Assembly: GCA_905216045.1 (NCBI GenBank)
Contig: CAJMSL010000002.1
Location: 1 to 45,113, forward strand
Length of the DNA stretch: 45,113 bases
Direction of reading: 5' to 3'
Source: an uncultured bacterium
Lineage (GTDB): Bacteria > Actinomycetota > Coriobacteriia > Coriobacteriales > Coriobacteriaceae
In this document: positions 35,539-43,585 of the stretch, one piece after another
Layout: every line of letters begins with the position of its first letter
Numbering within the stretch: the first letter of the stretch is position 1
Notes under the pieces: model-generated
The model's input: the letters and a program-made list of their open reading frames with translations, nothing else
Database searches by the model: none
Told to the model about the DNA's origin: nothing
Translations under genes and position numbers: made by a program

Positions 35539-36014
35539 TGAGTATCCGCATGCGTCTGCGCGAGGAGCGCGCCCAAGCGACGGTGGAGATGGCAGTGGTT
35601 ACGCCCGTTTTGCTGGTGCTGGCACTCATCGTGTACAACGTCATGATCTTTGCCGGCGCTGTCGCGCGCTTCGACCGCGTGGTGCCCGACATCGTGCTAG
35701 CGCATGCCGTGGCGTCGGAGGGGGAGGGCGACGAAAGCTCTGCCGATGCCTCGGCGACGGTCCAGACTCAAATTCTGAATGCCATGGAAGGCTATGACTT
35801 GCAGATCGAAGTGTCGAGCGAGCAAGGCGCGAAGGCATCAGATGGTGGCCTGCTCTCCCTATCCGGTACGTTTAGGACCTACACCTGCACCATGCACTAT
35901 GAGCCGTGGCCGACTTCTCTCAGCATCGCTGGCGTTCCGCTGGGGGCGCCGACAACGTTGTCGCACGAGCGCGCGGTGACGGTCGATCCATGGCATCCGG
36001 GGGTGGTCATGTGA
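35538..36014 (+). CDS. TadE-like minor pilin, second copy
   Basis: 158 residues. MSIRMRLREERAQATVEMAVVTPVLLVLALIVYNVMIF has the basic lead, the TVE start and the helix of the TadE family. The rest is extracytoplasmic, with two Cys-free halves. Overlaps the TadG-like gene by one base and the DUF192 gene by four. Confidence 0.78.
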   Translation: MSIRMRLREERAQATVEMAVVTPVLLVLALIVYNVMIFAGAVARFDRVVPDIVLAHAVASEGEGDESSADASATVQTQILNAMEGYDLQIEVSSEQGAKASDGGLLSLSGTFRTYTCTMHYEPWPTSLSIAGVPLGAPTTLSHERAVTVDPWHPGVVM

Positions 36015-36370
36015 CCGCGGTCTCGTCCTACATCGCCTACGCGCGGGCACTCAATAGGCTGGGTTGGACGCCGGCCGAGTTTGTGGTGGCGGAGTCGTTT
36101 GTCGTGCGCCTGCGCGGCATGCTGGGACGGCGTCCGGTTGCCGCCAACGGCCTGTCGCTCGTCATGGCGTTTCCACGCTGCTCTTCGGTCCATACGTGTT
36201 TTATGGCCTATCCCATCGACATCGCCTTCATCGATCGCGACGGCAATATCCTCGCGCGCTACGAAAACGTTCGTCCTTGGCGCATGTGCTCCTGCCTCGG
36301 CGCCTGGGCCGTACTAGAGCGTCCTTCAATCATTGTTTCGACTCCTGCTCTCCAACGCGTGCCGGCTTAA
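36011..36370 (+). CDS. DUF192 protein at the end of the tad operon
   Basis: 119 residues from GTG 36011 (overlap GTGA with the preceding stop), after GGGGGTGG. The DUF192 core is clear: GLSLVMAFPRCSSVHTCFMAYPIDIAFIDRDGNIL, then RYENVRPWRMCSCLGAWAVLE, an Ala/Glu-type ending. Often annotated only as a conserved domain of unknown function. Translational coupling to the TadE-like gene ties it to the pilus. Confidence 0.82.
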   Translation: MTAVSSYIAYARALNRLGWTPAEFVVAESFVVRLRGMLGRRPVAANGLSLVMAFPRCSSVHTCFMAYPIDIAFIDRDGNILARYENVRPWRMCSCLGAWAVLERPSIIVSTPALQRVPA

Positions 36371-36428
36371 GAATTGGCGACAGTGGACTTTCGTCATACG
36401 AAATTGGGTAAGATGGAGGAGAAGATGC

Positions 36429-36695
36429 ATGGATGTTGAGATCCATCCCAACGCTAAAAAGCACCTGACGGAAAAGCAGGTGCTTAGCGCTTGGCTTGCG
36501 GTTACTGAGTGCATTCGTCGCGAGCCGAAGGACGAGCCGCCGAGATGGCTTGCAATTGGATGGCTCTCAGACGGACGAAGCGTGGAGCTTGTCGCGGTCG
36601 AGCTTGTCCGTGGGTGGCTTATCATTCATGCCTTGTCTCCAGTCCAGAAGAAATTTTGGCAGGAGATTGAACAGGCTCGGCAAAGGGGTCGATGA
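36429..36695 (+). CDS. Probable toxin of a type II toxin-antitoxin pair
   Basis: 88 residues, starting after GGAGGAG. The small basic protein has the RelE/BrnT-like pattern: HPNAKKHLTEKQVLSAW, a middle WLAIGWLSDGRSVELVAVELVRGW and a Lys/Arg/Gln-rich end. Order (toxin first, antitoxin second) and the four-base overlap (ATGA) fit the BrnT/BrnA arrangement. I have not seen a diagnostic active-site residue, so the family is uncertain. Confidence 0.6.
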   Translation: MDVEIHPNAKKHLTEKQVLSAWLAVTECIRREPKDEPPRWLAIGWLSDGRSVELVAVELVRGWLIIHALSPVQKKFWQEIEQARQRGR

Positions 36696-36979
36696 TGGGC
36701 AAGACGTATACGGCCGCTAATGGTCAGGTTGTAACGGATGAAATGATTGACGCGTGGTGTGAGTCGTACGAGCGCGGAGAGTTTCCGGATGGCGAACACA
36801 CCGTTGGTGGAATCGTGCGTGGACGGCCCCCGCTCTCAGGTGAGGGGACGGCAACGCTGTCGGTCAAGATTCCTCTGGGAATGAAGGAGGCCATTCGTCG
36901 ACGGGCGGCTGCCGAGGGGATGACGCCAAGTGAGTTTGCCCGTGCGGCTCTGAGTGAAAAACTTCTTGCTGCCGGCTGA
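36692..36979 (+). CDS. Ribbon-helix-helix antitoxin
   Basis: 95 residues. The C-terminal 40 residues (LSVKIPLGMKEAIRRRAAAEGMTPSEFARAALSEKLL) are a ribbon-helix-helix DNA-binding domain: beta strand, helix, EGMTPSEF turn, helix. The first 50 residues are the part likely to bind the toxin. It overlaps the toxin gene and probably represses the pair. Confidence 0.72.
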   Translation: MMGKTYTAANGQVVTDEMIDAWCESYERGEFPDGEHTVGGIVRGRPPLSGEGTATLSVKIPLGMKEAIRRRAAAEGMTPSEFARAALSEKLLAAG

Positions 36980-37042
36980 TGCCTCTGACGTGCCGATTTA
37001 TAGAACCGAGGCTGTGCTCAAAAACTTTTTTAAAATTCTCGG

Positions 37043-37070
37043 TTGACCGGAACGCGTCCTTGGTTATACT
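37043..37070 (+). promoter_or_regulatory. Promoter of tRNA-Phe
   Basis: TTGACC at 37043-37048, a 16-base spacer and TATACT at 37065-37070, 33 bases before the tRNA. Confidence 0.75.
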
Positions 37071-37102
37071 AATCAAGCCTTGAAACAAGGCACACCTCAA
37101 AT

Positions 37103-37175
<73 letters not shown>

Positions 37176-37188
37176 CCTTGAATTGACT

Positions 37189-37218
37189 AGGACCTCTGCA
37201 AAGGGGTCCTTTTCTTTT
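37189..37218 (+). terminator. Terminator of tRNA-Phe
   Basis: AGGACC pairs with GGTCCT around a ten-base loop, followed by TTTTCTTTT, 14 bases after the tRNA. Confidence 0.8.
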
Positions 37219-37231
37219 ATCGAGGGCTCTG

Positions 37232-37479
37232 CGGAAATTGCGTCCCGGAATTTGGCTTCAGAGTGGGATGCGTTTTCCGCTTTGATGTCGCTTGGGAAAG
37301 CGCGACCCGGAATCCGGCGTCAGAATGGGACGTGCTTTCCTTTTGCGGCCTTTGGCGGAAACTGCGTCCCAGATCTCGCGCTCAGAACGGGATGCATTTT
37401 CCGATTGAGGCCTCGAACGGAAAATGCATCCCAGTCTTTTGCGAAAAACGGGATGCGCTTTCCGGCGCTTACTTCCGAC
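37232..37479. repeat. Four tandem 62-bp hairpin units
   Basis: Units begin at 37232, 37294, 37356 and 37418, exactly 62 apart. Each has 15-nt arms (consensus CGGAAAxTGCGTCCC and GGGATGCGxTTTCCG) and a loop of 18, 18, 18 and 17 nt, joined by linkers of about 14 nt sharing TTGxGGCCT in two cases. Units differ in sequence but keep the fold, including GC in both arms of unit 2 where others have mismatches. 62 is not a multiple of three, so it is not coding. It lies between tRNA-Phe and the GH5-like gene. The rest of 37480-37658 shows a TATACT at 37586 and a small GCGGGC/GCCCGT stem ahead of the next gene. Confidence 0.88.
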
Positions 37480-37658
37480 GTGCGCGCACATCTCGGCGCA
37501 CCAGCTCGTGCCCACCTGTCCCAGACATTCCTCCCACTTTTGCGCCACTTTGTAGACCGTTCGGTCGCCTGTCTGCATGCGCGGGTATACTCAAATCGAT
37601 AGATATGTCATGCAAGAGCGATGCGGGCTTAGCCCGTATGATTCAAAAGGGGGCAGTG

Positions 37659-38720
37659 ATGGAGAGGATACTCGGCGTTAATCTCTCTGGCTGGTTTATT
37701 CCCGAGCCTTGGGTGACCCCGTCGCTATACGCGGCGACCGGTGCATCCAACGCGGCCGAGCTGCAGGAGGCCATGGGCACCGCCGCCTATAACGAGCGCA
37801 TGCGCCGTCATTACGAGACGTTTGTGAGCGAGGACGATTTCCGCCGCATGGCGCAGATTGGCCTCAATGCCGTGCGTCTGCCGGTACCCTGGTATGCCTT
37901 TGGCTCGCAGGAGTCCGATGCGTCCTACATCTCGGTTGTCGACTACATCGACCGTGCAATTGAGTGGGCTGCCAAGTACGACATCCGCGTGCTGCTTGAT
38001 CTAGCAACTGTGCCCGGTGGCCAGGGCGATTCCAACGATTCGCCCGCCACGCCGGAGGCTGTTGCCGAGTGGCATTCGTCCACCAACGGTCGTCATGTCG
38101 CACTCGACGTGCTCGAGCGCTTGGCCGATCGCTACGGCGAGGCCGAGAGCCTGCTGGGTATTGAGCTGCTGGATACGCCGCAGATGAGTGTCCGCAAGAG
38201 CCTCTTCACCATGACGGATGGCATTCCGGCGCACTACCTGCGCAACTTCTATCGCGACGCCTATGAGCTCGTCCGTTCGTATATGCCCGAGGATAAGATC
38301 GTCGTCTTCTCGTCGTCGGGGCATCCCAGCGAGTGGAAGCATTTTATGCGAGGCGCCAAGTACAAGAACGTCTACATGGACCTTCACCTGTACCATTACC
38401 GCGACGAGCATGCGCTCGACATCACGAGCCCCCGCGGGCTGACGACGGCGATTTCGCGTAACAAGCGCGAGCTTAAAGAAGCGATTTCGACTGGGTTCCC
38501 CGTGCTGGTGGGCGAATGGTCGGGCGCGGCGATCTTTGCCAACTCGTCGGTTACGCCCGAGGGCCGCAATGCCTACGAGCGCGTGTTTATCGCCAATCAG
38601 CTGGCTTCGTTTGCGCCGGCTGCCGGTTGGTTCTTCCAAACGTGGAAGACCGAGAAGCGCATTGCAGCATGGGACGCCCGCGCGGCGCTCGGTACGCTCG
38701 AGCGCGGCATGATTGAATAG
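37659..38720 (+). CDS. GH5-family-like glycosidase, probable pseudoenzyme
   Basis: 353 residues from ATG 37659, after AAAGGGGG. The (beta/alpha)8 pattern of GH5 exo-glucanase-like proteins is clear: ILGVNLSGWFIPEPW at the start, NAVRLPVPW near 70, LLDLATVPGGQGDSNDSP near 112, LGIELLDTPQ near 167, DLHLYHY near 241, VGEWSGA near 284 and WFFQTWKTE near 324. The acid/base motif that is normally NEP reads DTP (Asp172-Thr173), and the DLHGAPG motif reads DLATVPG. The nucleophile Glu286 is kept. It is likely inactive as a glycosidase or has changed activity. No signal peptide. Six bases before rsmI. Confidence 0.85.
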   Translation: MERILGVNLSGWFIPEPWVTPSLYAATGASNAAELQEAMGTAAYNERMRRHYETFVSEDDFRRMAQIGLNAVRLPVPWYAFGSQESDASYISVVDYIDRAIEWAAKYDIRVLLDLATVPGGQGDSNDSPATPEAVAEWHSSTNGRHVALDVLERLADRYGEAESLLGIELLDTPQMSVRKSLFTMTDGIPAHYLRNFYRDAYELVRSYMPEDKIVVFSSSGHPSEWKHFMRGAKYKNVYMDLHLYHYRDEHALDITSPRGLTTAISRNKRELKEAISTGFPVLVGEWSGAAIFANSSVTPEGRNAYERVFIANQLASFAPAAGWFFQTWKTEKRIAAWDARAALGTLERGMIE

Positions 38721-38726
38721 GTTGAT

Positions 38727-39605
38727 ATGACGCAAAACAGCGCCCATACGGGCAAACTCTATGTGGTCGGCACGCCCATCGGCAACCTGGGCGACCTGTC
38801 CCCGCGCGTTGGCGAGACCTTTGCCGCTGCCGATGTCATCTGCTGCGAAGACACGCGCGTGACGTCAAAGCTGCTGATGCACCTGGGCATTTCCAAGCCG
38901 CTTGTCCGTTGCGACGAGAATGTGATCGCCAGCCGCGCCGCCGGCCTGGTCGACCGTCTGCTGACGGGGGAGACCCTCGCCTTTGCCTCGGACGCCGGCA
39001 TGCCGAGCGTGTCCGATCCCGGCCAGGCGCTGGTCGAGGCGGCGCGTGAGGCCGATGTGCCCGTCGAAGTTATTCCCGGGCCCTCTGCTTGCGTCACGGC
39101 GCTCGTTTCGTCCGGCATTTCCTGCGAGCATTTTTTCTTCGAGGGCTTTTTGGGTCGAAAGCACGGCGACCGCGTGCGCCGCTTGCAGCGCCTTGCCGTG
39201 GTGCCCGGCGCGCTCATCTTCTACGAGTCTCCACATCGCATCGTGGCGACGCTCGAGGCTGTGGCAGAGGTTTTTCCCCAGCGTGAGGTTGCCGTCTGCC
39301 GCGAACTCACCAAGTTGCACGAGGAGGTCTTGCGCGGACCCGCTGCCCAGCTTGCCGAGGAGCTGCGTGCCCGCGGCGAGGTAAAGGGCGAGATTGCGCT
39401 GGTCATCGCGCCGCCGAGCGAGGATGAGGAGGCCGGTATCATGCCGGTTGGCGCCGCGGCGGCGGATCCCGACGAGGCCCTGCGCGAGGATATCCGCGTC
39501 GCGCTCGAGGAGGGGGAGCCCGCCTCTGCGGTGGCCAAGCGCCTGTCTCAGAAGTATTCGCGCCGCAAGCGCGATGTCTATGCCATGGTGCTCGATATGC
39601 AATAG
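38727..39605 (+). CDS. rsmI: 16S rRNA (cytidine1402-2'-O)-methyltransferase
   Basis: 292 residues. Methylates the 2'-O of C1402 in the 16S rRNA decoding site, using SAM. Tetrapyrrole-methylase fold: KLYVVGTPIGNLGDL at the start, ICCEDTRVTSKLL, VPVEVIPGPSACVTALVSSG, GRKHGDR, FYESPHRI and VCRELTKLHEE. The C-terminal 60 residues form an added KRLSQKYSRRKRDVY tail typical of the family. Weak binding site; likely translated after the GH5-like gene. Confidence 0.95.
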   Translation: MTQNSAHTGKLYVVGTPIGNLGDLSPRVGETFAAADVICCEDTRVTSKLLMHLGISKPLVRCDENVIASRAAGLVDRLLTGETLAFASDAGMPSVSDPGQALVEAAREADVPVEVIPGPSACVTALVSSGISCEHFFFEGFLGRKHGDRVRRLQRLAVVPGALIFYESPHRIVATLEAVAEVFPQREVAVCRELTKLHEEVLRGPAAQLAEELRARGEVKGEIALVIAPPSEDEEAGIMPVGAAAADPDEALREDIRVALEEGEPASAVAKRLSQKYSRRKRDVYAMVLDMQ

Positions 39606-39674
39606 ATGGAGGATATCCAGCCCTTGCGTTAGAATCATCCCCTGTATGCAACGTTTTTCTGGAGGACAGACCCC

Positions 39675-41276
39675 ATGGATCAAACCAAGCCTTCGTTCTT
39701 TATCACGACGCCCATCTACTACGTCAACGCCGATCCGCATCTGGGCACGGCTTATTCCACCATCATCGCCGACGTCCAGGCTCGCTATCGTCGCTCAGCC
39801 GGCTATAACGTCAAGTTCCTGACTGGCATGGACGAGCACGGCGAGAAGGTCGCCGAGGCTGCAGCAAAGCACAACATGACGCCGCAGGAGTGGACCGACA
39901 GCCAGGCTCCGCACTTCAAGGAGCTTTGGAGCAAGCTCGAGATCTCCAACGACGACTTCATTCGTACCACCGAGCCGCGCCAGCATCATGCCGTGCAGTA
40001 CCTGTGGGAGCGCATGAAGGAGTCCGGTTACCTGTATAAGGGCAGCTACGACGGCTGGTATTGCGTGCCTGATGAGACCTACTTCACCGATACACAGGTC
40101 CAGAAGGGCGACGAGGAGTACGGCAGCGTCGGCCAGCACCTGTGCCCCGACTGCCACCGTCCGCTTGAGCGCGTGCAGGAGGAGTCCTACTTCTTTAAGC
40201 TTTCCGCCTTCCAGGACAAGCTGCTCAAGCTCTATGACGAGCACCCCGACTTTGTCGAGCCTGCGTTCCGCATGAACGAGGTTCGCAGCTTTGTCGAGGG
40301 CGGCCTTAACGACCTATCCGTGAGCCGCACGAGCTTTGACTGGGGCATTCAGGTCCCGTTTGACGAGGGCCACGTGACGTATGTGTGGTTCGATGCACTG
40401 CTCAACTATATGACGGCCGTCGGCTACGGTGTCGACACCGACGAGGCGCGTGCCGAGCTGGCCTATCGCTGGCCCGCGCAGTTCCACATCGTGGGTAAGG
40501 ACATCATCCGCTTCCACTGCGTCATTTGGCCCGCCATGCTCATGGCCATCGGCGAGGCCCTGCCCGAGCACGTCTTTGCCCACGGCTTCCTGACCGTGCG
40601 CAATGCCGAGACTGGCAAGGCCGAGAAGATGTCCAAGAGCCGCGGCAACGCCATCGCTCCGCAGGACGTTATCGACATGCTGGGCGTCGAGGGCTATCGC
40701 TACTACTTCATGACCGACGTCGTTCCCGGTACCGACGGCGCCATCAGCTTCGATCGCATGGAGCAGGTCTACAACGCCGACCTGGCCAACAGCTGGGGCA
40801 ACCTCATCTCACGTTCGCTCAACATGAGCGGCAAGTACTTTGATGGTTGCGCGCCCACCAAGCCCGCATCGTTCGATGCGTTCGACAACCCGCTGGCAAA
40901 GATTGCCGATGGTCTGGTCGAGCGCTACATGGCCAAGATGGACGTGCTCGATTACGGCGGAGCCAAGGATGAGGTCATGGAGCTCATCCATGCTGCCAAC
41001 CACTACATCGAGGACTCCGAGCCCTGGGCGCTTGCCAAGGACGAGGCCAAGGCTGACGAGCTGGCGTTCGAGATCTACACCCTGCTCGAGGCCATCCGCA
41101 TTGCCGCTCACCTGCTGATGCCGCTCATGCCTCAGACTTCCGTCGAGGCCCTGCGCCGCCTGTCCTGTGAGAACGAGGCCGCGAGCGACGACCTCAAGGG
41201 CATTTGCGCTTGGGGCCTGCTTGCCGGTGGTCAGCCCGTTGAGAAGGGTGAGCCGCTGTTCCCGCGTCTGGGCTAA
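39675..41276 (+). CDS. metG: Methionyl-tRNA synthetase
   Basis: 533 residues, starting after TGGAGGA. Charges tRNA-Met. TTPIYYVNADPHLGTAYS carries the HIGH-type box, KMSKSRGN the KMSKS loop. The connecting domain has DGWYCVPDETYFTD and LCPDCHRP, so one zinc knuckle with a CxxC; the first usual CxxC is absent or reduced to one Cys. It has the alpha-helical anticodon-binding domain but no C-terminal EMAP-like tRNA-binding domain, so it is a short form. It has its own terminator. Confidence 0.96.
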   Translation: MDQTKPSFFITTPIYYVNADPHLGTAYSTIIADVQARYRRSAGYNVKFLTGMDEHGEKVAEAAAKHNMTPQEWTDSQAPHFKELWSKLEISNDDFIRTTEPRQHHAVQYLWERMKESGYLYKGSYDGWYCVPDETYFTDTQVQKGDEEYGSVGQHLCPDCHRPLERVQEESYFFKLSAFQDKLLKLYDEHPDFVEPAFRMNEVRSFVEGGLNDLSVSRTSFDWGIQVPFDEGHVTYVWFDALLNYMTAVGYGVDTDEARAELAYRWPAQFHIVGKDIIRFHCVIWPAMLMAIGEALPEHVFAHGFLTVRNAETGKAEKMSKSRGNAIAPQDVIDMLGVEGYRYYFMTDVVPGTDGAISFDRMEQVYNADLANSWGNLISRSLNMSGKYFDGCAPTKPASFDAFDNPLAKIADGLVERYMAKMDVLDYGGAKDEVMELIHAANHYIEDSEPWALAKDEAKADELAFEIYTLLEAIRIAAHLLMPLMPQTSVEALRRLSCENEAASDDLKGICAWGLLAGGQPVEKGEPLFPRLG

Positions 41277-41314
41277 GACGCCGCGCCATATCGGCAATTT
41301 GCTGTTTAGATGTA

Positions 41315-41349
41315 AGGGCATGGCCGCAACGGTCCATGCCCTTTTGTTT
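41315..41349 (+). terminator. Terminator of metG
   Basis: AAGGGCATGG pairs with CCATGCCCTT around a ten-base loop, followed by TTTTGTTT. Confidence 0.85.
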
Positions 41350-41381
41350 CAAGACGCCGCCATCATGCTAAGGAGGCAACT

Positions 41382-42242
41382 ATGACAACTTCGCCTTTGG
41401 CAAACCCCACGGCAACAAGGGAGCTTCTGGAGGAGTTTGGCCTTGCGACCAAGCATCGCCTGGGCCAGAACTTTCTGATCGACAACCATGTGATTGAGCG
41501 CATCTGCGAGCTTTCCGAGCTCACGGGCGATGAGCGCGTGCTCGAGGTTGGCCCGGGCGTTGGTACGCTCACGCTTGCGCTGCTGCAGGAGGCGGCGTGC
41601 GTCACGTCGATCGAGGCCGACCCCGAGCTCGAGCCGGTGCTCGACGCCTATGCCGCCGACTATGCCAACTTCCGCTTTATCATGGGCGACGCGCTCAGGG
41701 TGGGCCCGGAGCAGATTGAGCAGGCTGCGGGCGGTGAGCCGACGGTGTTTGTCGCGAACCTGCCCTATAACGTGGCGGCGACGATCATCCTGCAGTTCTT
41801 CCAGACGATGCCGGCGCTCAAGCGTGCCGTCGTCATGGTGCAAAAGGAGGTTGCCGATCGCATTGCCGCAGTGCCGGGCAACAAGACCTATGGCGGCTAT
41901 ACGGCAAAGCTCGGCCTGTATGCGCAGGTGACGGGTCGCTTTGAGGTGCCGCCGCGTTGCTTTATGCCGGCGCCGCACGTGGACTCGGCCGTCGTGCGTA
42001 TCGACCGTGTTGACGGTGCGCTGCCCGAGGGGCTTGACCGCGACTTTGTGGCTCGCGTGATTGACGCCGCATTTGCTCAGCGTCGCAAGACCATCCGTAA
42101 TTCCATGAGCGCCAACGGCTTTGCCAAGGACGTGCTCGATGCCGCCTTTGAGGCTTGCGGTATCGCGCCCACTACGCGCGCCGAGACGCTTGATGTTGCC
42201 GACTTTGTCCGCCTGGCCCAGGAGCTAATCCATGATGCCTAA
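41382..42242 (+). CDS. rsmA: 16S rRNA adenine dimethyltransferase
   Basis: 286 residues after AAGGAGG. Dimethylates A1518 and A1519 of 16S rRNA during 30S maturation. Motifs in order: HRLGQNFLID, LEVGPGVGTLTLALL (SAM site), FIMGDAL and the catalytic FVANLPYNVAA, then VMVQKEVADRI. C-terminal helical domain with RRKTIRNSMS is complete. It overlaps the TatD gene by 11 bases, a common rsmA-tatD layout. Confidence 0.96.
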   Translation: MTTSPLANPTATRELLEEFGLATKHRLGQNFLIDNHVIERICELSELTGDERVLEVGPGVGTLTLALLQEAACVTSIEADPELEPVLDAYAADYANFRFIMGDALRVGPEQIEQAAGGEPTVFVANLPYNVAATIILQFFQTMPALKRAVVMVQKEVADRIAAVPGNKTYGGYTAKLGLYAQVTGRFEVPPRCFMPAPHVDSAVVRIDRVDGALPEGLDRDFVARVIDAAFAQRRKTIRNSMSANGFAKDVLDAAFEACGIAPTTRAETLDVADFVRLAQELIHDA

Positions 42243-43149
42243 TGCCGCACGCGTGACGTTTACCAAGAAAAAGAAGACGGTTGCTTGTCCCGTGCCCTTG
42301 GCACCGCTTGCCGACACGCATGCGCATCTGCTTTCGTTTTGGGGCAAAGAAGTGCCCGAGACGCTCGTGCGCGCCAAAGCCGCGGGTGTCGACCTGTTGG
42401 TGACGATGCTCGACCCCATCGCTGACAAACGCAGCGTGACGGACTATAGCGACTGGCTCGTGCGCGAAATTCTGCCGATGCAGGATATCCCGCAGATCAA
42501 GTATCTTGCCGGCGTGCATCCGTATGGCGCGCCGGACTATACCGACGACGTTCACGCACAGGTCGTTGCCGCACTCGATGACCCCTTATGCGCCGGTATT
42601 GGCGAAATCGGCCTGGACTATCACATGGACTATGACGACGATATCGCGCCGGCACCCCATAACGTGCAGATTGACTGCATGGCGCGCCAGCTCGAGCTTG
42701 CCGTGTGCCGTAACGTGCCGGTGGAGCTACATCTGCGTCACGAGGACACGGACCAGGAGCGCACCTCGCACGTGGACGCCTACAACGTGCTTCGTGAGGT
42801 GGGCGTGCCCCAGGCCGGTTGTGTGCTGCACTGCTTTGGCGAGGACCGCGCCACGATGGAGCGCTTTGTGGAGCTGGGCTGCTATATCGCCTATGGTGGT
42901 GCGGCCACCTTTAAGCGCAACGACGACGTGCGCGAGGCATTTGCGGCAACCCCACTCGATCGAATTTTGTTCGAGACGGATTGCCCGTATATGGCTCCGG
43001 AGCCCATCCGCGGTCTTGAATGCGAGCCCGCAATGATCTCCATTACGGCAAACGCGCTGGTTAACGACCGTGTCGATCGCACTGGTGAGGATGCCGAAAC
43101 AATCGCGCAAGCCGCTTGGGAAAATGCTCGCAAACTTTTTCAAAAATAG
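42232..43149 (+). CDS. TatD-family metal-dependent hydrolase
   Basis: 305 residues. TIM-barrel nuclease family. PLADTHAHLLSF gives the first HxH ligand pair; GVHPYGAPDYTD, GIGEIGLDYHMDYDDD (catalytic Glu and following ligand), ELHLRHED, LHCFGED and FETDCPYMAPEP carry the remaining metal ligands and the final Asp. The start may be either of two adjacent ATGs (42232 or 42235); GGAG precedes both. Coupled to rsmA by overlap. Confidence 0.9.
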   Translation: MMPNAARVTFTKKKKTVACPVPLAPLADTHAHLLSFWGKEVPETLVRAKAAGVDLLVTMLDPIADKRSVTDYSDWLVREILPMQDIPQIKYLAGVHPYGAPDYTDDVHAQVVAALDDPLCAGIGEIGLDYHMDYDDDIAPAPHNVQIDCMARQLELAVCRNVPVELHLRHEDTDQERTSHVDAYNVLREVGVPQAGCVLHCFGEDRATMERFVELGCYIAYGGAATFKRNDDVREAFAATPLDRILFETDCPYMAPEPIRGLECEPAMISITANALVNDRVDRTGEDAETIAQAAWENARKLFQK

Positions 43150-43152
43150 TTC

Positions 43153-43181
43153 TTGCGTTCGTGGTGGCGCTCCGTTATTCT
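43153..43181 (+). promoter_or_regulatory. Promoter of tRNA-Leu
   Basis: TTGCGT at 43153-43158, a 17-base spacer and TATTCT at 43176-43181, right after the TatD stop codon and 12 bases before the tRNA. Confidence 0.7.
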
Positions 43182-43192
43182 AATTTCTGCAC

Positions 43193-43279
43193 GCGGGCGT
43201 GGCGGAATTGGCAGACGCGTACGGTTCAGGTCCGTATGGGGGCAACCCCATGAAGGTTCAAGTCCTTTCGCCCGCACCA
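43193..43279 (+). tRNA. tRNA-Leu (CAG)
   Basis: 87 nt class II tRNA: acceptor GCGGGCG/CGCCCGC, anticodon stem TACGG/CCGTA around TTCAGGT (anticodon CAG), a long variable arm TGGGGG-CAA-CCCCA, T-loop GGTTCAAGTCC, CCA encoded. The last 18 bases are duplicated 189 bp downstream. Confidence 0.95.
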
Positions 43280-43288
43280 TTAGATGAA

Positions 43289-43315
43289 AGAGCTCCCAGC
43301 AATGGGAGCTTTTTT
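43289..43315 (+). terminator. Terminator of tRNA-Leu
   Basis: AGCTCCC/GGGAGCT with loop AGCAAT and a TTTTTT tail, directly after the tRNA. Confidence 0.85.
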
Positions 43316-43477
43316 GTTATGGGCCCATCGCAGGGACTTGAACCTGCGAAGGAGCGAGCGTAAAGAAAACGCGGAGCGTTTTTAGCGAGCTGGCGAGGAC
43401 GCCGGCAGGCGGCCAAAGCCGGTGCGGATCCGCGAAGCGGATACGCGGACGTCCTTTCGCCCACACCATTAAATGAA

Positions 43478-43504
43478 AGAGCCCCCAGCAATGGGGGCTT
43501 TTTT
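43478..43504 (+). terminator. Second, duplicated terminator
   Basis: AGCCCCC/GGGGGCT with loop AGCAAT and TTTTTT. It is the copy of the tRNA-Leu terminator with the paired change described for the duplication. Confidence 0.8.
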
Positions 43505-43585
43505 GTTATGGGCCTCCTGTTGGTGTCACGTGGCTGCTTCGTGCGGGTATCCTAATGCCAACGTGTGCCTATCAGAGGAGAGACC

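Larger units (their letters stand above)
43262..43514. repeat. 64-bp direct duplication of tRNA-Leu 3' end and terminator
   Basis: 43262-43325 (end of tRNA-Leu plus terminator) recurs at 43451-43514 with 60 of 64 bases equal. Two of the four changes swap a T-A pair for C-G within the terminator stem. The 125 bases between contain a reverse T-arm-like GGGACTTGAACC (43333) and further stem-forming pieces but no recognisable gene. It resembles an attachment-site or tRNA-fragment duplication. Confidence 0.85.

Noticed and set aside
37232..37479. CRISPR array
   Set aside because: There is no constant repeat with unrelated spacers; the whole 62-bp unit recurs with drift, and each unit is itself a hairpin. 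No cas genes are nearby.
37263..37658. N-terminal extension of the GH5-like protein through the hairpin array
   Set aside because: The open frame is chance; the 62-bp period shifts frame, and a good RBS stands before ATG 37659, where the family homology begins.
43258..43491. 77-codon minus-strand open frame across the tRNA-Leu duplication
   Set aside because: It lies on duplicated tRNA and terminator sequence, without RBS or domain, and its repeats only reflect the duplication.
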